Under the pieces are notes generated by a model. The model was not told the origin of the DNA, did no database searches, and saw only the letters and a program-made list of their open reading frames with translations. The translations under genes were made by a program, and so were the position numbers. A DNA stretch of 21,578 bases, from the IMG/VR virus record IMGVR_UViG_3300010392_002534, positions 1-21,578 of that record; one strand, given 5' to 3'. This document shows positions 7,269 through 14,341 of this stretch, in pieces. The DNA comes from a virus. How positions within the stretch are numbered: position 1 is the first letter of the stretch; each line of letters starts with the position of its first letter.

Positions 7269-7649
7269 ATGTCCCTCCCCACCAACATGTACTTCGCCCC
7301 CGGAAAGCTGTTCCAGCATCTCCCTGGGCAGCTCTCTGCGGCCACCGAGACCCTGGCTGCGACGCGCGCCCTGACCGCTGCCGACCCGAGCATGCTCAAG
7401 CTCGACCCGGGCGGCGCCGCGCGTGACGTGACCCTGGACGCCGAGGAGAACATCCCGACGACCGGCCTCATCCGCTGGATCTTCAACGCTGCTGACGCGG
7501 CTGAGAACCTCGTGCTCAAGAACGACGCGGGCACGACCATCGCCACCGTCAACCAGAACGAGTCGGCCATCGTCATCAACGATGGAGTCCAGGATGGCAC
7601 CGCATCCGCCTGGACCCTGTACGCCGTCGTCGCCATCGCCCTCTCCTGA
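7269..7649 (+). CDS. Probable decoration/structural protein with one DPGG module
   Basis: A 126-aa protein, start supported by AGGAG at 7257-7261. Residues 33-106 form a beta-rich module with signature LKLDPGGAARDVTL, then FNAADAAENLVLKNDAGTT and NESAIV. The same module appears twice in the next gene, so the two are paralogous. The N-terminal 30 residues are unique. Small beta-sandwich proteins encoded just after the capsid gene are often capsid decoration proteins or fibre-like proteins; here that is inferred from position, size and composition. No catalytic motif was seen. Confidence 0.6.
   Translation: MSLPTNMYFAPGKLFQHLPGQLSAATETLAATRALTAADPSMLKLDPGGAARDVTLDAEENIPTTGLIRWIFNAADAAENLVLKNDAGTTIATVNQNESAIVINDGVQDGTASAWTLYAVVAIALS
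7365..7586 (+). repeat. DPGG beta module, copy A
   Basis: Codes residues 33-106 of the 126-aa protein: core LDPGGAARDVTL, followed by a NAADAAENL segment and an NESAIV strand. It aligns in register with copies B and C in the next gene. Confidence 0.75.
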
Positions 7650-7663
7650 CCCACCCTCACAGA

Positions 7664-7670
7664 TAGGAGG
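7664..7670 (+). promoter_or_regulatory. Near-perfect Shine-Dalgarno TAGGAGG
   Basis: TAGGAGG lies five bases before the ATG at 7676 and is among the strongest ribosome binding sites in the window, pointing to abundant translation of the two-module protein. Confidence 0.75.
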
Positions 7671-7675
7671 CCCCC

Positions 7676-8293
7676 ATGGCCTACGGATCTGGAGCCCTCA
7701 AGCAGCTGACCGCTCAGCTGCGGCTCAAGGGTGGCGTCGAGAAGGTCACAATGACCGGAAACGTCACCCTCTCCGCAACCTCGTCCACTGTCCTGCACAT
7801 GGACCCGGGCGGTGCCGACCGCACCGTGACCCTCCTCGCTGAGGAGGTCAGCAACGGCGCCGTTTTCTGGGTCACGAATGCCGCAGACGCGACCGAGGGC
7901 CTCACCATCAACAACGACGCGGCCTCTCTGGTCGTGGCGCTGGGTCGTGGTGATTCCGCCCTTCTCGCCTGCGACGGCACGGACTGGCACGCGACCAGCA
8001 TCACGCGCCAGGTTCGGAACGAGGAACTGACGCTGTCCGGAAACCTGGTCCTCGACATCTACGACGCCCAGATGCTCCGCATCGACCCGGGCGGCGCTGG
8101 TCGTGACGTGACCCTCCCCGCCGAGGCCACCAGCAAGGACGCATGGTTCAGCATCTACAACATCGCTGATGCTGCCGAGGCTTTGACCGTGAAAGACGAC
8201 GGGGGCTCTACCATCGAGTCCATCGGCCAGGGCGAGATTGCCACCGTTGTGTGCGACGGCACCTCGTGGGTCATCCAGGCCCCGAACCACTGA
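7676..8293 (+). CDS. Probable decoration/structural protein with two DPGG modules
   Basis: A 205-aa protein made almost entirely of two tandem copies of the module found once in the preceding gene. Copy B spans about residues 27-104 (HMDPGGADRTVTL, NAADATEGLTINND, CDGTDW) and copy C about 118-199 (RIDPGGAGRDVTL, NIADAAEALTVKDD, CDGTSW). The conserved order is a strand, D-P-G-G, a VTL strand, a NxADAxExL segment and a C-D-G-T-x-W end. The repeated beta architecture and strong Shine-Dalgarno fit an abundant virion surface or decoration protein. This is inference; the protein could instead be a short fibre. The gene probably arose by duplication of the upstream module. Confidence 0.65.
   Translation: MAYGSGALKQLTAQLRLKGGVEKVTMTGNVTLSATSSTVLHMDPGGADRTVTLLAEEVSNGAVFWVTNAADATEGLTINNDAASLVVALGRGDSALLACDGTDWHATSITRQVRNEELTLSGNLVLDIYDAQMLRIDPGGAGRDVTLPAEATSKDAWFSIYNIADAAEALTVKDDGGSTIESIGQGEIATVVCDGTSWVIQAPNH
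7754..7987 (+). repeat. DPGG beta module, copy B
   Basis: Codes residues 27-104 of the 205-aa protein. It ends in CDGTDW, matching the CDGTSW end of copy C. At DNA level the core GACCCGGGCGG is shared with copies A and C. Confidence 0.75.
8027..8272 (+). repeat. DPGG beta module, copy C
   Basis: Codes residues 118-199 of the 205-aa protein, in tandem with copy B and separated from it by a 13-residue linker. Its NIADAAEALTVKDD segment is closer to copy A (NAADAAENLVLKND) than to copy B. Confidence 0.75.
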
Positions 8294-8301
8294 GCTGACA
8301 G

Positions 8302-9102
8302 ATGCCCATCTCTGGCGAAATCGCGTACTCCGCAGACCTCGACCTCCCGGACCTCCTGCAGTCCGGGCGGCCGTGCTCTGTGGCGCTCACGATTTCCGCC
8401 AGTGGGGCAACCATCGTGCCGAGCGCGGCAACGCTCACCCTCTACGCGCCTGGGCAGACAGACCCTGTCCTGGACGCTGTTTCCGCAACCGTGGCGGCCT
8501 CTGGTGTGGTCTCCTACACGATTGCTGCCGCAGTGCTCGACCCCACCCTGCCGGGCCGAACCTACGGCCCCGGCTGGCTCGAGTCTTGGTCTGTGACCAT
8601 CGGAGGCGTTGACTACCCGTTCAACCGCCCTGCTGCGCTTTCGGTCCGGCCGATTGTGCCGACGGTCTCCGACGAGACCCTGCTCTCCGAGTACCCGGAC
8701 CTCCTCGCATACTCTGTCCAGGGCGCCACGACGTTCCAGGCCATCCGAGAGACTGCATGGGGCGACATCGTCCGGCGCTGGCTCCAGGGCGGCGGCGCGA
8801 CGTGGAACATTGCTGACTCCAGCCTGTTTCACGAGGCGCACCGTGAGCTCACGCTCGCGAAGCAGTGGCGCCTCTCCGCGAAGTCGCACGGGAATGACGC
8901 GCTGGTCGAACTCGCGAAGGAGCACAGGCAGTCATACGAGGCGGCATGGTCCCGCATTGCGGCGCAGTACGACCGCGACCAGGACGGCCGAATCGATGAC
9001 CCCGAGGAGGTTGAGCCGAACTCGATGGTCCTGAATCGTAGCGCAACACGCGCTGTCCGCCGTGTCCCGTCCCGCAACCGTGGAACGATGGTGATTCGAT
9101 GA
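8302..9102 (+). CDS. Head-tail connector-like protein with EF-hand-type loop
   Basis: A 266-aa protein with two parts. Residues 1-120 look like an immunoglobulin-like beta domain (VALTISASGATIVPSAATLT and onward). Residues 125-223 are helical, with EYPDLLAYSVQ, FQAIRETAWGDIVRRWL and LAKEHRQSYEAAWSRIAAQY, resembling head-tail connector or adaptor proteins. The helices are followed by DRDQDGRIDDPE (224-235), which satisfies the canonical EF-hand calcium loop: Asp at 1, 3 and 5, Gly at 6, Ile at 8, Glu at 12. The last 30 residues are basic. The ATG at 8302 has only a weak ribosome binding site and may depend on coupling to the gene ending eight bases earlier. Its place between decoration-like proteins and the tail-terminator-like gene fits a connector. 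Confidence 0.65.
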   Translation: MPISGEIAYSADLDLPDLLQSGRPCSVALTISASGATIVPSAATLTLYAPGQTDPVLDAVSATVAASGVVSYTIAAAVLDPTLPGRTYGPGWLESWSVTIGGVDYPFNRPAALSVRPIVPTVSDETLLSEYPDLLAYSVQGATTFQAIRETAWGDIVRRWLQGGGATWNIADSSLFHEAHRELTLAKQWRLSAKSHGNDALVELAKEHRQSYEAAWSRIAAQYDRDQDGRIDDPEEVEPNSMVLNRSATRAVRRVPSRNRGTMVIR

Positions 9103-9599
9103 GCGCCACGTACAACGGCAGCGCTGGTGACATGTCGTGGCGTATCCTCACGGCCATTGACGAGGCCATCGCAGCCCAGAGCGCGGCTCCATTCCTGCGC
9201 AACGGGTTCACTGACGCATGGTCGCGTTCACAGACTCCGCTCAACCCGACCAACAGCACGCCACGTGGGCACCTCGAGTACGCCATCGCGGTGCGCCAGC
9301 ATCGGCCAAACGGCTCTGGCAACTCCGGAAGCAACGTCCGCAAGTCGATGACGGTTGAGATTGCGTTCGGGTTCATCGCCATCGTCAACGACCAGTGGGG
9401 AAGCTACCTTGAGTCTCTCCAGGCCGCCCACATGCTGGAGTGTACGGTGACGTCCGGCGCGTGGAAGTGCGGGTTCGGGACCATCTCCATCAACCCGGTC
9501 GAGACCTACAGCCCAGCACTACTGCCGGGCGAGGGCACCTGCGGCCTTCTCATTTCCCAGACCTACGAAATCCACCACAACTACGAGGTGCGCTCGTGA
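9099..9599 (+). CDS. Probable tail terminator/completion protein
   Basis: A 166-aa protein whose ATG overlaps the connector stop (ATGA). It starts with a helix (SWRILTAIDEAIAAQSA), then beta strands alternating with RKSMTVEIAFGFIAIV and a further helix, GSYLESLQAAHMLECTV. This alpha/beta layout, length and position between connector and tail tube genes match tail terminator proteins such as lambda gpU-type, which cap the tail tube and join it to the head. No signature motif proves it. A minor head-tail joining role is the alternative. Confidence 0.5.
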   Translation: MSATYNGSAGDMSWRILTAIDEAIAAQSAAPFLRNGFTDAWSRSQTPLNPTNSTPRGHLEYAIAVRQHRPNGSGNSGSNVRKSMTVEIAFGFIAIVNDQWGSYLESLQAAHMLECTVTSGAWKCGFGTISINPVETYSPALLPGEGTCGLLISQTYEIHHNYEVRS

Positions 9600-10087
9600 G
9601 CATGCAGACCACCCTCTCTCTCCTTGTGCGTGCACGTCAGTCGGCGGTCTCTCCGTTCGGTGGGCGCGGCGTCGCTGAGTACGCATACAGCAACGAATTC
9701 GCCAGCGGCACTGGTGACAACCAGGCCGACAAGTGCACCAAGTCGACTCACGCGGTGGCTGGCAGCGGGAGCACGACCGTAGACCTTCGCGCCCTCATCG
9801 CGGCTGATGGCTCTGCAGCCAACGGCGCAGAGCTCGTCGCAATCGCCGTCACCATCCCCGACGACGCGTCTGGTGTCATCACACTGTCTGACGCCAGCAG
9901 CAACGGTGTCGGCCTGTTCAGCGGCACCACCGACGGTCTGGAACTGCCAGCCGGGTCGACCTTCCCGCTCATTTTCCCGCTCGATGGATCCAAGCCCATG
10001 AGCGGCAGCGCGAAGGACATCACCTTCGCAAACGCGGGCGGCTCCTCCACCACCGTCACCCTCGTGACCCTCCAGCGGAGCGCATGA
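9596..10087 (+). CDS. Beta-rich virion protein, 163 aa, unknown role
   Basis: Starts at GTG 9596, overlapping the previous stop as GTGA; an ATG two codons later (9602) is the alternative. The product is rich in Ser, Thr, Gly, Ala and Asp, with long beta-prone segments such as STTVDLRALIAADG, ELVAIAVTIPDDASGVITLS and SSTTVTLVTLQRSA at the C-terminus. This looks like a small beta-sandwich protein as found among phage tail and decoration proteins. There is no membrane segment or catalytic motif. It sits directly before the probable tail tube gene, separated by one base, so a tail or neck role is likely, but the family is not recognised. Confidence 0.55.
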   Translation: MSMQTTLSLLVRARQSAVSPFGGRGVAEYAYSNEFASGTGDNQADKCTKSTHAVAGSGSTTVDLRALIAADGSAANGAELVAIAVTIPDDASGVITLSDASSNGVGLFSGTTDGLELPAGSTFPLIFPLDGSKPMSGSAKDITFANAGGSSTTVTLVTLQRSA

Positions 10088-10088
10088 C

Positions 10089-10574
10089 ATGGCACTTCCA
10101 GCACTGACCGTCCGTGATGTCACCATCACGGCAGAGACCGGCTCTGGCAACACGGCCACGATGGTTGGCAATGACGGCACCTTCGAGCTTCCCGACCTGT
10201 CCCAGGGCGGCAAGGAGGCCATCGACATCCGCAACCGCGGAGACCATGTCGCCTACATCCCTGGCCCTGGTCGCGAGTTCGAGACCACGCTGCAGTTCAC
10301 CATCGGCTCCGAGTCTGATGTCACAGACGGTGGCAACTACCGACTCTACGACATGGTGAACAAGACCGGCCTGTACGCTTCCGACGACAGCATCGAGACC
10401 ATCGGGTGCGGCCTCTGGGCCATCAAGGTGACCATCGCCGTGAGCAACGCGTGCGGCAAGTCCTTCACGGCCACCTACGCCAAGGTGCGCCCGCGGATGA
10501 CCCTGAGCATGACCGAGGAAGGCACCCGCGCCACCGTGGTCCTGCGTTCGCCGAACCCGCCCACTCTCACCTGA
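10089..10574 (+). CDS. Probable major tail tube protein
   Basis: A 161-aa, beta-rich protein (MALPALTVRDVTITAETGSG) in the slot between the tail terminator-like gene and the tail assembly chaperone gene, where the tail tube protein lies in lambda-like and many other siphophage genomes. Strands include EFETTLQFTIG and TIAVSNACGKSFTATYAKV, with a loop GDHVAYIPGPGRE. Tail tube proteins are beta-sandwich hexamers stacked along the tape measure, and size and composition agree. The preceding 163-aa beta protein is the only competing candidate. No separate sheath gene is present, supporting a non-contractile tail. Confidence 0.6.
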   Translation: MALPALTVRDVTITAETGSGNTATMVGNDGTFELPDLSQGGKEAIDIRNRGDHVAYIPGPGREFETTLQFTIGSESDVTDGGNYRLYDMVNKTGLYASDDSIETIGCGLWAIKVTIAVSNACGKSFTATYAKVRPRMTLSMTEEGTRATVVLRSPNPPTLT

Positions 10575-10590
10575 CCTGCACTCTCGCAGT

Positions 10591-10602
10591 AGGAGCACAC
10601 CA
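10591..10602 (+). repeat. Ribosome-binding cassette AGGAGCACACCA, copy 3
   Basis: Third exact copy of the 12-base cassette, running into the ATG at 10602. A small CTGC...GCAG hairpin lies just before it in the 27-base gap. Confidence 0.8.
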
Positions 10603-11009
10603 TGCACGTCACCATCAAAGGCAAGGACATCGGGCTCAAGCGTCCGACCCTTCGCCGAGCCGCCCACCTCTTCGGCGTCGTCCGCGGGGAACTCCCTGAA
10701 GACGGCGACGATGCCGCAGCTGGCCCAGACCTCGGAACGCTGACCGCCGCGGTACTGGGCGTCTGTCTGCCTCCTGTGGTTGGCGCCCCAAAGCCGCCCA
10801 AAGGATTCCCGTCTCGTGACGAGTGGGTCGACTACGGAGACGCGGTCGACCGCTGGTGTGTGTCTGAGGCTGGAATGGACAGTGACGCGTGGCTGGCTGC
10901 CTGCGACACGGCCTGGAGCATGCTCATGGCATCGCTTCCGACCGAAGACCGGGCAGAGGCCGCCGCCGGCCCTACCGAGGCCCATGGGGTCGCTTCCTCC
11001 GAAGAGTGA
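10602..11009 (+). CDS. Tail assembly chaperone, lambda G-like
   Basis: A 135-aa protein starting with a short beta segment (MHVTIKGKDIGLKRPTLRRA) and continuing into helices with a conserved-looking Trp-rich stretch (DEWVDYGDAVDRWCVSEAG), ending in an acidic, Ala-rich tail. This is the usual form of siphophage chaperones that coat the tape measure before tube assembly. The gene sits between the tail tube candidate and, two genes on, the tape measure. Its 3' part overlaps an open -1 frame (to 11218), the geometry of the lambda G/GT frameshift, but no good slippery heptamer was found. Start is well supported by AGGAG six bases upstream. Confidence 0.65.
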   Translation: MHVTIKGKDIGLKRPTLRRAAHLFGVVRGELPEDGDDAAAGPDLGTLTAAVLGVCLPPVVGAPKPPKGFPSRDEWVDYGDAVDRWCVSEAGMDSDAWLAACDTAWSMLMASLPTEDRAEAAAGPTEAHGVASSEE

Positions 11010-11014
11010 CCCTC

Positions 11015-11218
11015 ATGGGCATCCGGGCGACCGGTGACCCGCTGTGGTGGGACTCGCTCACCGCAGACCAACAGGATGCAGTTCTGGCGATGATGCACGT
11101 TGATGCGGAGGAGGAGGACAAACGCGACAGGGAGAGCAAACCGAGGCCGGCAATCAGCGACGCCCCTCCTCCAGGCTGGACACAGGCAGCGTGGGACGTC
11201 GCGAAAACGATGGTGTAG
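11015..11218 (+). CDS. Short tail assembly chaperone partner (T-like), -1 frame
   Basis: This 67-aa product (MGIRATGDPLWWDSLTADQQ...) lies in the -1 frame relative to the upstream G-like gene, and the frame is open back to 10886. It could be made from its own ATG at 11015, with GAAGAG eight bases upstream, from a GTG at 11006 overlapping the previous stop as GTGA, or as the C-terminal extension of a G-T frameshift fusion. The WWDSLTADQQDAVLAMM helix and the short proline-rich C-terminus (SDAPPPGWTQAAWDV) resemble small second chaperone components near tape-measure genes. I chose 11015 because of the ribosome binding site. Assignment depends on position. Confidence 0.5.
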   Translation: MGIRATGDPLWWDSLTADQQDAVLAMMHVDAEEEDKRDRESKPRPAISDAPPPGWTQAAWDVAKTMV

Positions 11219-11221
11219 CGC

Positions 11222-11776
11222 ATGTTTCCACAGTCTGACAAGTTCTGGCGCGCATCAGATGCCGGATTTACCCGCGTCGCCACCGACCCAGCCATGCGCG
11301 GCCGTTACGCGCGGTGGGTCAATCTGTCGCGCCAGCCAGAGCGGCGAAGGACGGCATACCGATTCATCAGCAACCGGCTGTCTGTTCTTCCGCGCAATCC
11401 ATCAAAGGCGCTTGCCATTCGACTTGACCCGTCGTTCCGAACGGTGCTGCTCGACACCAGCCTTGCGGCAGCGCCGATTGTGTCCTCTGAGGTCGACACG
11501 GGCATGGCGTCGCTGGCGTTCAACGCGTGGCGACGGTGGCCGGTCAAGACCGGGTTCTCCAAGGCGCTGCTGTCGCTTGAGTACGCGAGCAATGACCCCG
11601 GCGTGCTGGTGGCCAGCATGCACAGCAACGCGTGGTATACGTTCTACATCAAGTCTCGAAAGAGTGGCCTCGGCGGCGCCCAAGTCTGGCGTGAACTAAT
11701 CTTCAACGCGGCAGACTCGCGCATTGAGGCTGCGGCCGAGCGCATCGCAGACCGCATCGCATCAGGGGGGCGGTAG
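11222..11776 (+). CDS. HK97 gp10-like tail completion protein (tentative)
   Basis: A 184-aa basic protein starting three bases after the preceding stop and ending immediately before the tape measure ATG. The C-terminal half fits the loose pattern of gp10-like minor tail or neck proteins: WPVKTGFSKALLSLEY (about 105-120), a beta strand, then NAWYTFYIKSRKSGLG (about 139-154) with the Y-x-x-Y/F-I-x-S segment, and a final amphipathic helix (IEAAAERIADRIASGG). In most siphophages this protein is encoded upstream of the tail tube gene; here it sits between chaperone and tape measure. The ribosome binding site is weak, so translation is probably coupled. The family call is by eye and uncertain. Confidence 0.45.
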   Translation: MFPQSDKFWRASDAGFTRVATDPAMRGRYARWVNLSRQPERRRTAYRFISNRLSVLPRNPSKALAIRLDPSFRTVLLDTSLAAAPIVSSEVDTGMASLAFNAWRRWPVKTGFSKALLSLEYASNDPGVLVASMHSNAWYTFYIKSRKSGLGGAQVWRELIFNAADSRIEAAAERIADRIASGGR

Positions 11777-14341
11777 ATGGCAACCACACGCCGAGACATC
11801 GCGCTCAACGTCATCGCGGACATTCGCGAGTATCAGCAGAAGTTCGCCAAGCTGCCGGGATTCACCGAGAAGCAGGCCGCCGTTGCCGCGCGTCGACTGG
11901 AGCGCCAGCTCACCGCGGCGGCGTCGAAGACCGCTCGCGAGGCAGAGAAGGCGGCGAAGGCAGCGGCCCGCGCGGCTGAGCAGGCTGAGCGTGAGTCGGC
12001 GCGGGAGCGCATCCGTCAGGCAGAGGCGGTCCAGAGTGCGAACGCGCGTCTCTCCGACATCATCGAGCAGCAAGAACGCGACCGCATGTCCGCGAGTGAG
12101 CGGGCAGCCGCTGCGCTGCGCAAGGAACTCGCGGTTCTCGATCAGCTCAAGGAGGCCGGAGCGGACGCGGCCAAGGTCGACCAGGCACGGGTCAAGGCCA
12201 TTGAAGCCGGCGCGTCCCGAATCGCAGCGGCAAGGCAGAGGGAGATCAAGGCAGCCGGCTTTGATGCGCCAGCTACCGGCAAGGCATCTGCTGCGATGGA
12301 CGACTTTGCCGACGCACAAGGCCGCGCGGCAAGCCGCGGGAGAGAGCTGAGCAATGCCACCGCGTCTGTGGCGCAGCAGCTTCCAGACGTCATCTCGCAG
12401 CTCTCGGCAGGCGCTCCAGCTGGGCAGGTCTTCGCCCAGCAGGGGCTCCAGGTCGTCCAGTCGAACATGAGCCTGACCCTCTCCGCCGGGAAGGGCTTGG
12501 CTCGATTTCTGGTCGGCCCGTTCGGTGTTGCGCTGGCCGCGGCGGCCACAGCTGCTGCCTTTGTCGCGAACGCAGTCGACGAAAGCGCTGACTCTGTCGC
12601 CACATTCACTGAGCAGCTCAAGAACAACGAACTGTCCCTGCGCGTCACCTCTCTACAGGCGTACACGCAGGCGCAGATTGACCTGCGCAGCGCTGTCGCC
12701 GAGGCCGAGCTTGCCCTCTACCAGGAGACCGGCGTGCTCGACTCGCTGGACATCGCGCAGATGCGGTCTGTGCAGACGACGCGAGAGTCGGCACGGGCTG
12801 TGTTGCTTGAGGCCGCCGCCATCGGTGCACGGCTTGAGGTCCAGCGGCAGTCGCTACAGGCCCGCGTTGACGCCAACGACTTCACGGTCATCGAGAAGGC
12901 GCAGGGTGTCGACGATGCGGCGCGAGAGCGGCTCAAGGTCCTCTCTCGCGAGATTCCTCTGGCCAACCAGCGTCTCGACGCGCTCAAGGAGGAGGTCGAC
13001 CAGAAGGTCATCAACGTCAACGAGACCTACAACGAGATTCGAGCCGCCAAGGAGAAGGCCGAGGCAGACAGGGAGGCCGAGAAGGCCGCCAGGTCATCGG
13101 GACGCGCGTCGGTCAGCGCATCCAAAGCGTCGGCAGATGCAGCCCGAGAAGCAGCGCGAGCGACTGAGGAGTGGCTTTCGACGCTGGACCTTGTCGTGGA
13201 GGCTTCTGCCAGGCTCGACGCAGAGCGAGAGATTCTCGCCCAGGCGGCCGAGGGCCCGACGGCGAGCCAGATTGACTCCTGGCGCGAGCTCGGCTCCGCG
13301 GTCGAGGAGTTGGTGCCGCAGGCGGCTATCGACCGGACCACGCAGCTCCTGCTGCTGCTTGACCAGCTGGAACTCGCCGCGACGGCAGACGGTCGCGCTG
13401 CGGCGGCCCTCGCCGATGACATCAGCCGTGTTCGGTCCGCGCTCGCCGTCGAGGAGGCTGACCGGTGGATTGCCGAGATGGACAGCGCCGCCGCGGCGAC
13501 CGAAGATGCGTCTGGGCGCATCACAGGCAGCGTGCGGTCGATGGTGTCGTCGGTTGGTGAGCTTCTCGGTGGTGCCGGGCCGCTTGGTGGCCTCGTGTCT
13601 GGCCTTGCGGACGCTGAGCGCATCTCGGCCCGGATGACAGAGCGGGCCATGCAGCGTGGTGCATCGGCCGAGGACATCGCGGGCATTGCTGACGCTGCCG
13701 AAGGTCGGTCTGACGCAATCAGCGCTGCAGCAGGCATCGCCGGACCGTTTCTGGACGAGATTGCGAACGGTGCTGCGGGTGGAAGGGCCGTCGCCAAGAT
13801 GGCGGCCGGGTTCATCACGGGGCTCGCGAAGGGAATCGGACCATTCATCCAGGCGTTCGTGCTCAACGCGGACAAGATCGTCATCGCGCTCGTCAAGGCT
13901 GGTCCACAGATTGTGGCTGGAATCATCAAGGCCGTTGTCCGCATCGGGAAGGGCATTGCGCGGTCGTTCGTTGATGGCATTGGTGAGGGCTTGCGGCGCG
14001 TTGCCCGGCAGATTGCGCGCGTCGTCGTCGACGCTGTGACGCCCGGAAACCGTCGCCGTCGTCGGATTCGTGTTGGGGACACTCCCGGGCCTGTGCGAGT
14101 TCCGAGGGGCGGGACCATCGAGGCGGCTCCTGGTGACATGGTGGTCGCAGCCCGGAACACCCAGGGTCTGCGCAACCAGCTCGGTCCGGCCGCGTCTGGG
14201 TCCGGTGGCGAGACGACTGTGACCACCATCCTCGATGTTCGGGACGGCCCGATTCGCCTCGGAATCTCGCGGAGCACTACGCGCGAACTCGACCGCCGCG
14301 GTGTCGGTCGTGATATGACAGGACGGAGGAGGGCGTACTGA
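11777..14341 (+). CDS. Tail tape measure protein
   Basis: An 854-aa protein, among the two largest here, in the tape-measure position. Residues about 35-160 form an Ala/Glu/Arg-rich coiled coil. Around 195-228 is ATASVAQQLPDVISQLSAGA, then FAQQGLQVVQ, which resembles the 'I-x-x-Q-L-x-x-G ... L-x-Q-Q-G' segment of lambda gpH-type tape measures. A hydrophobic stretch follows (about 241-266), then long helical regions and a second hydrophobic cluster (about 660-735, with FITGLAKGIGPFIQAFVLNA). The C-terminus is basic and Gly-rich. Tape measures set tail length and help DNA entry; the rule of about 0.15 nm per residue gives a tail of about 128 nm. Start ATG directly follows the previous TAG. Confidence 0.9.
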   Translation: MATTRRDIALNVIADIREYQQKFAKLPGFTEKQAAVAARRLERQLTAAASKTAREAEKAAKAAARAAEQAERESARERIRQAEAVQSANARLSDIIEQQERDRMSASERAAAALRKELAVLDQLKEAGADAAKVDQARVKAIEAGASRIAAARQREIKAAGFDAPATGKASAAMDDFADAQGRAASRGRELSNATASVAQQLPDVISQLSAGAPAGQVFAQQGLQVVQSNMSLTLSAGKGLARFLVGPFGVALAAAATAAAFVANAVDESADSVATFTEQLKNNELSLRVTSLQAYTQAQIDLRSAVAEAELALYQETGVLDSLDIAQMRSVQTTRESARAVLLEAAAIGARLEVQRQSLQARVDANDFTVIEKAQGVDDAARERLKVLSREIPLANQRLDALKEEVDQKVINVNETYNEIRAAKEKAEADREAEKAARSSGRASVSASKASADAAREAARATEEWLSTLDLVVEASARLDAEREILAQAAEGPTASQIDSWRELGSAVEELVPQAAIDRTTQLLLLLDQLELAATADGRAAAALADDISRVRSALAVEEADRWIAEMDSAAAATEDASGRITGSVRSMVSSVGELLGGAGPLGGLVSGLADAERISARMTERAMQRGASAEDIAGIADAAEGRSDAISAAAGIAGPFLDEIANGAAGGRAVAKMAAGFITGLAKGIGPFIQAFVLNADKIVIALVKAGPQIVAGIIKAVVRIGKGIARSFVDGIGEGLRRVARQIARVVVDAVTPGNRRRRRIRVGDTPGPVRVPRGGTIEAAPGDMVVAARNTQGLRNQLGPAASGSGGETTVTTILDVRDGPIRLGISRSTTRELDRRGVGRDMTGRRRAY
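14325..14333 (+). promoter_or_regulatory. Strong Shine-Dalgarno GGAGGAGGG
   Basis: A purine-rich ribosome binding site inside the last codons of the tape measure gene, seven bases before the ATG at 14341. It fixes that start and allows translation independent of the TGATG overlap. Confidence 0.7.

Noticed and set aside
6956-8290. Minus-strand frame of 444 aa
   Set aside because: Spans four + strand genes that have good ribosome binding sites and paralogous repeats; no support for the antisense product.
12525-13637. + strand alternative frame of 370 aa inside the tape measure
   Set aside because: Arg/Ser/Pro-rich shadow frame with no ribosome binding site; the tape-measure frame is continuous through it.
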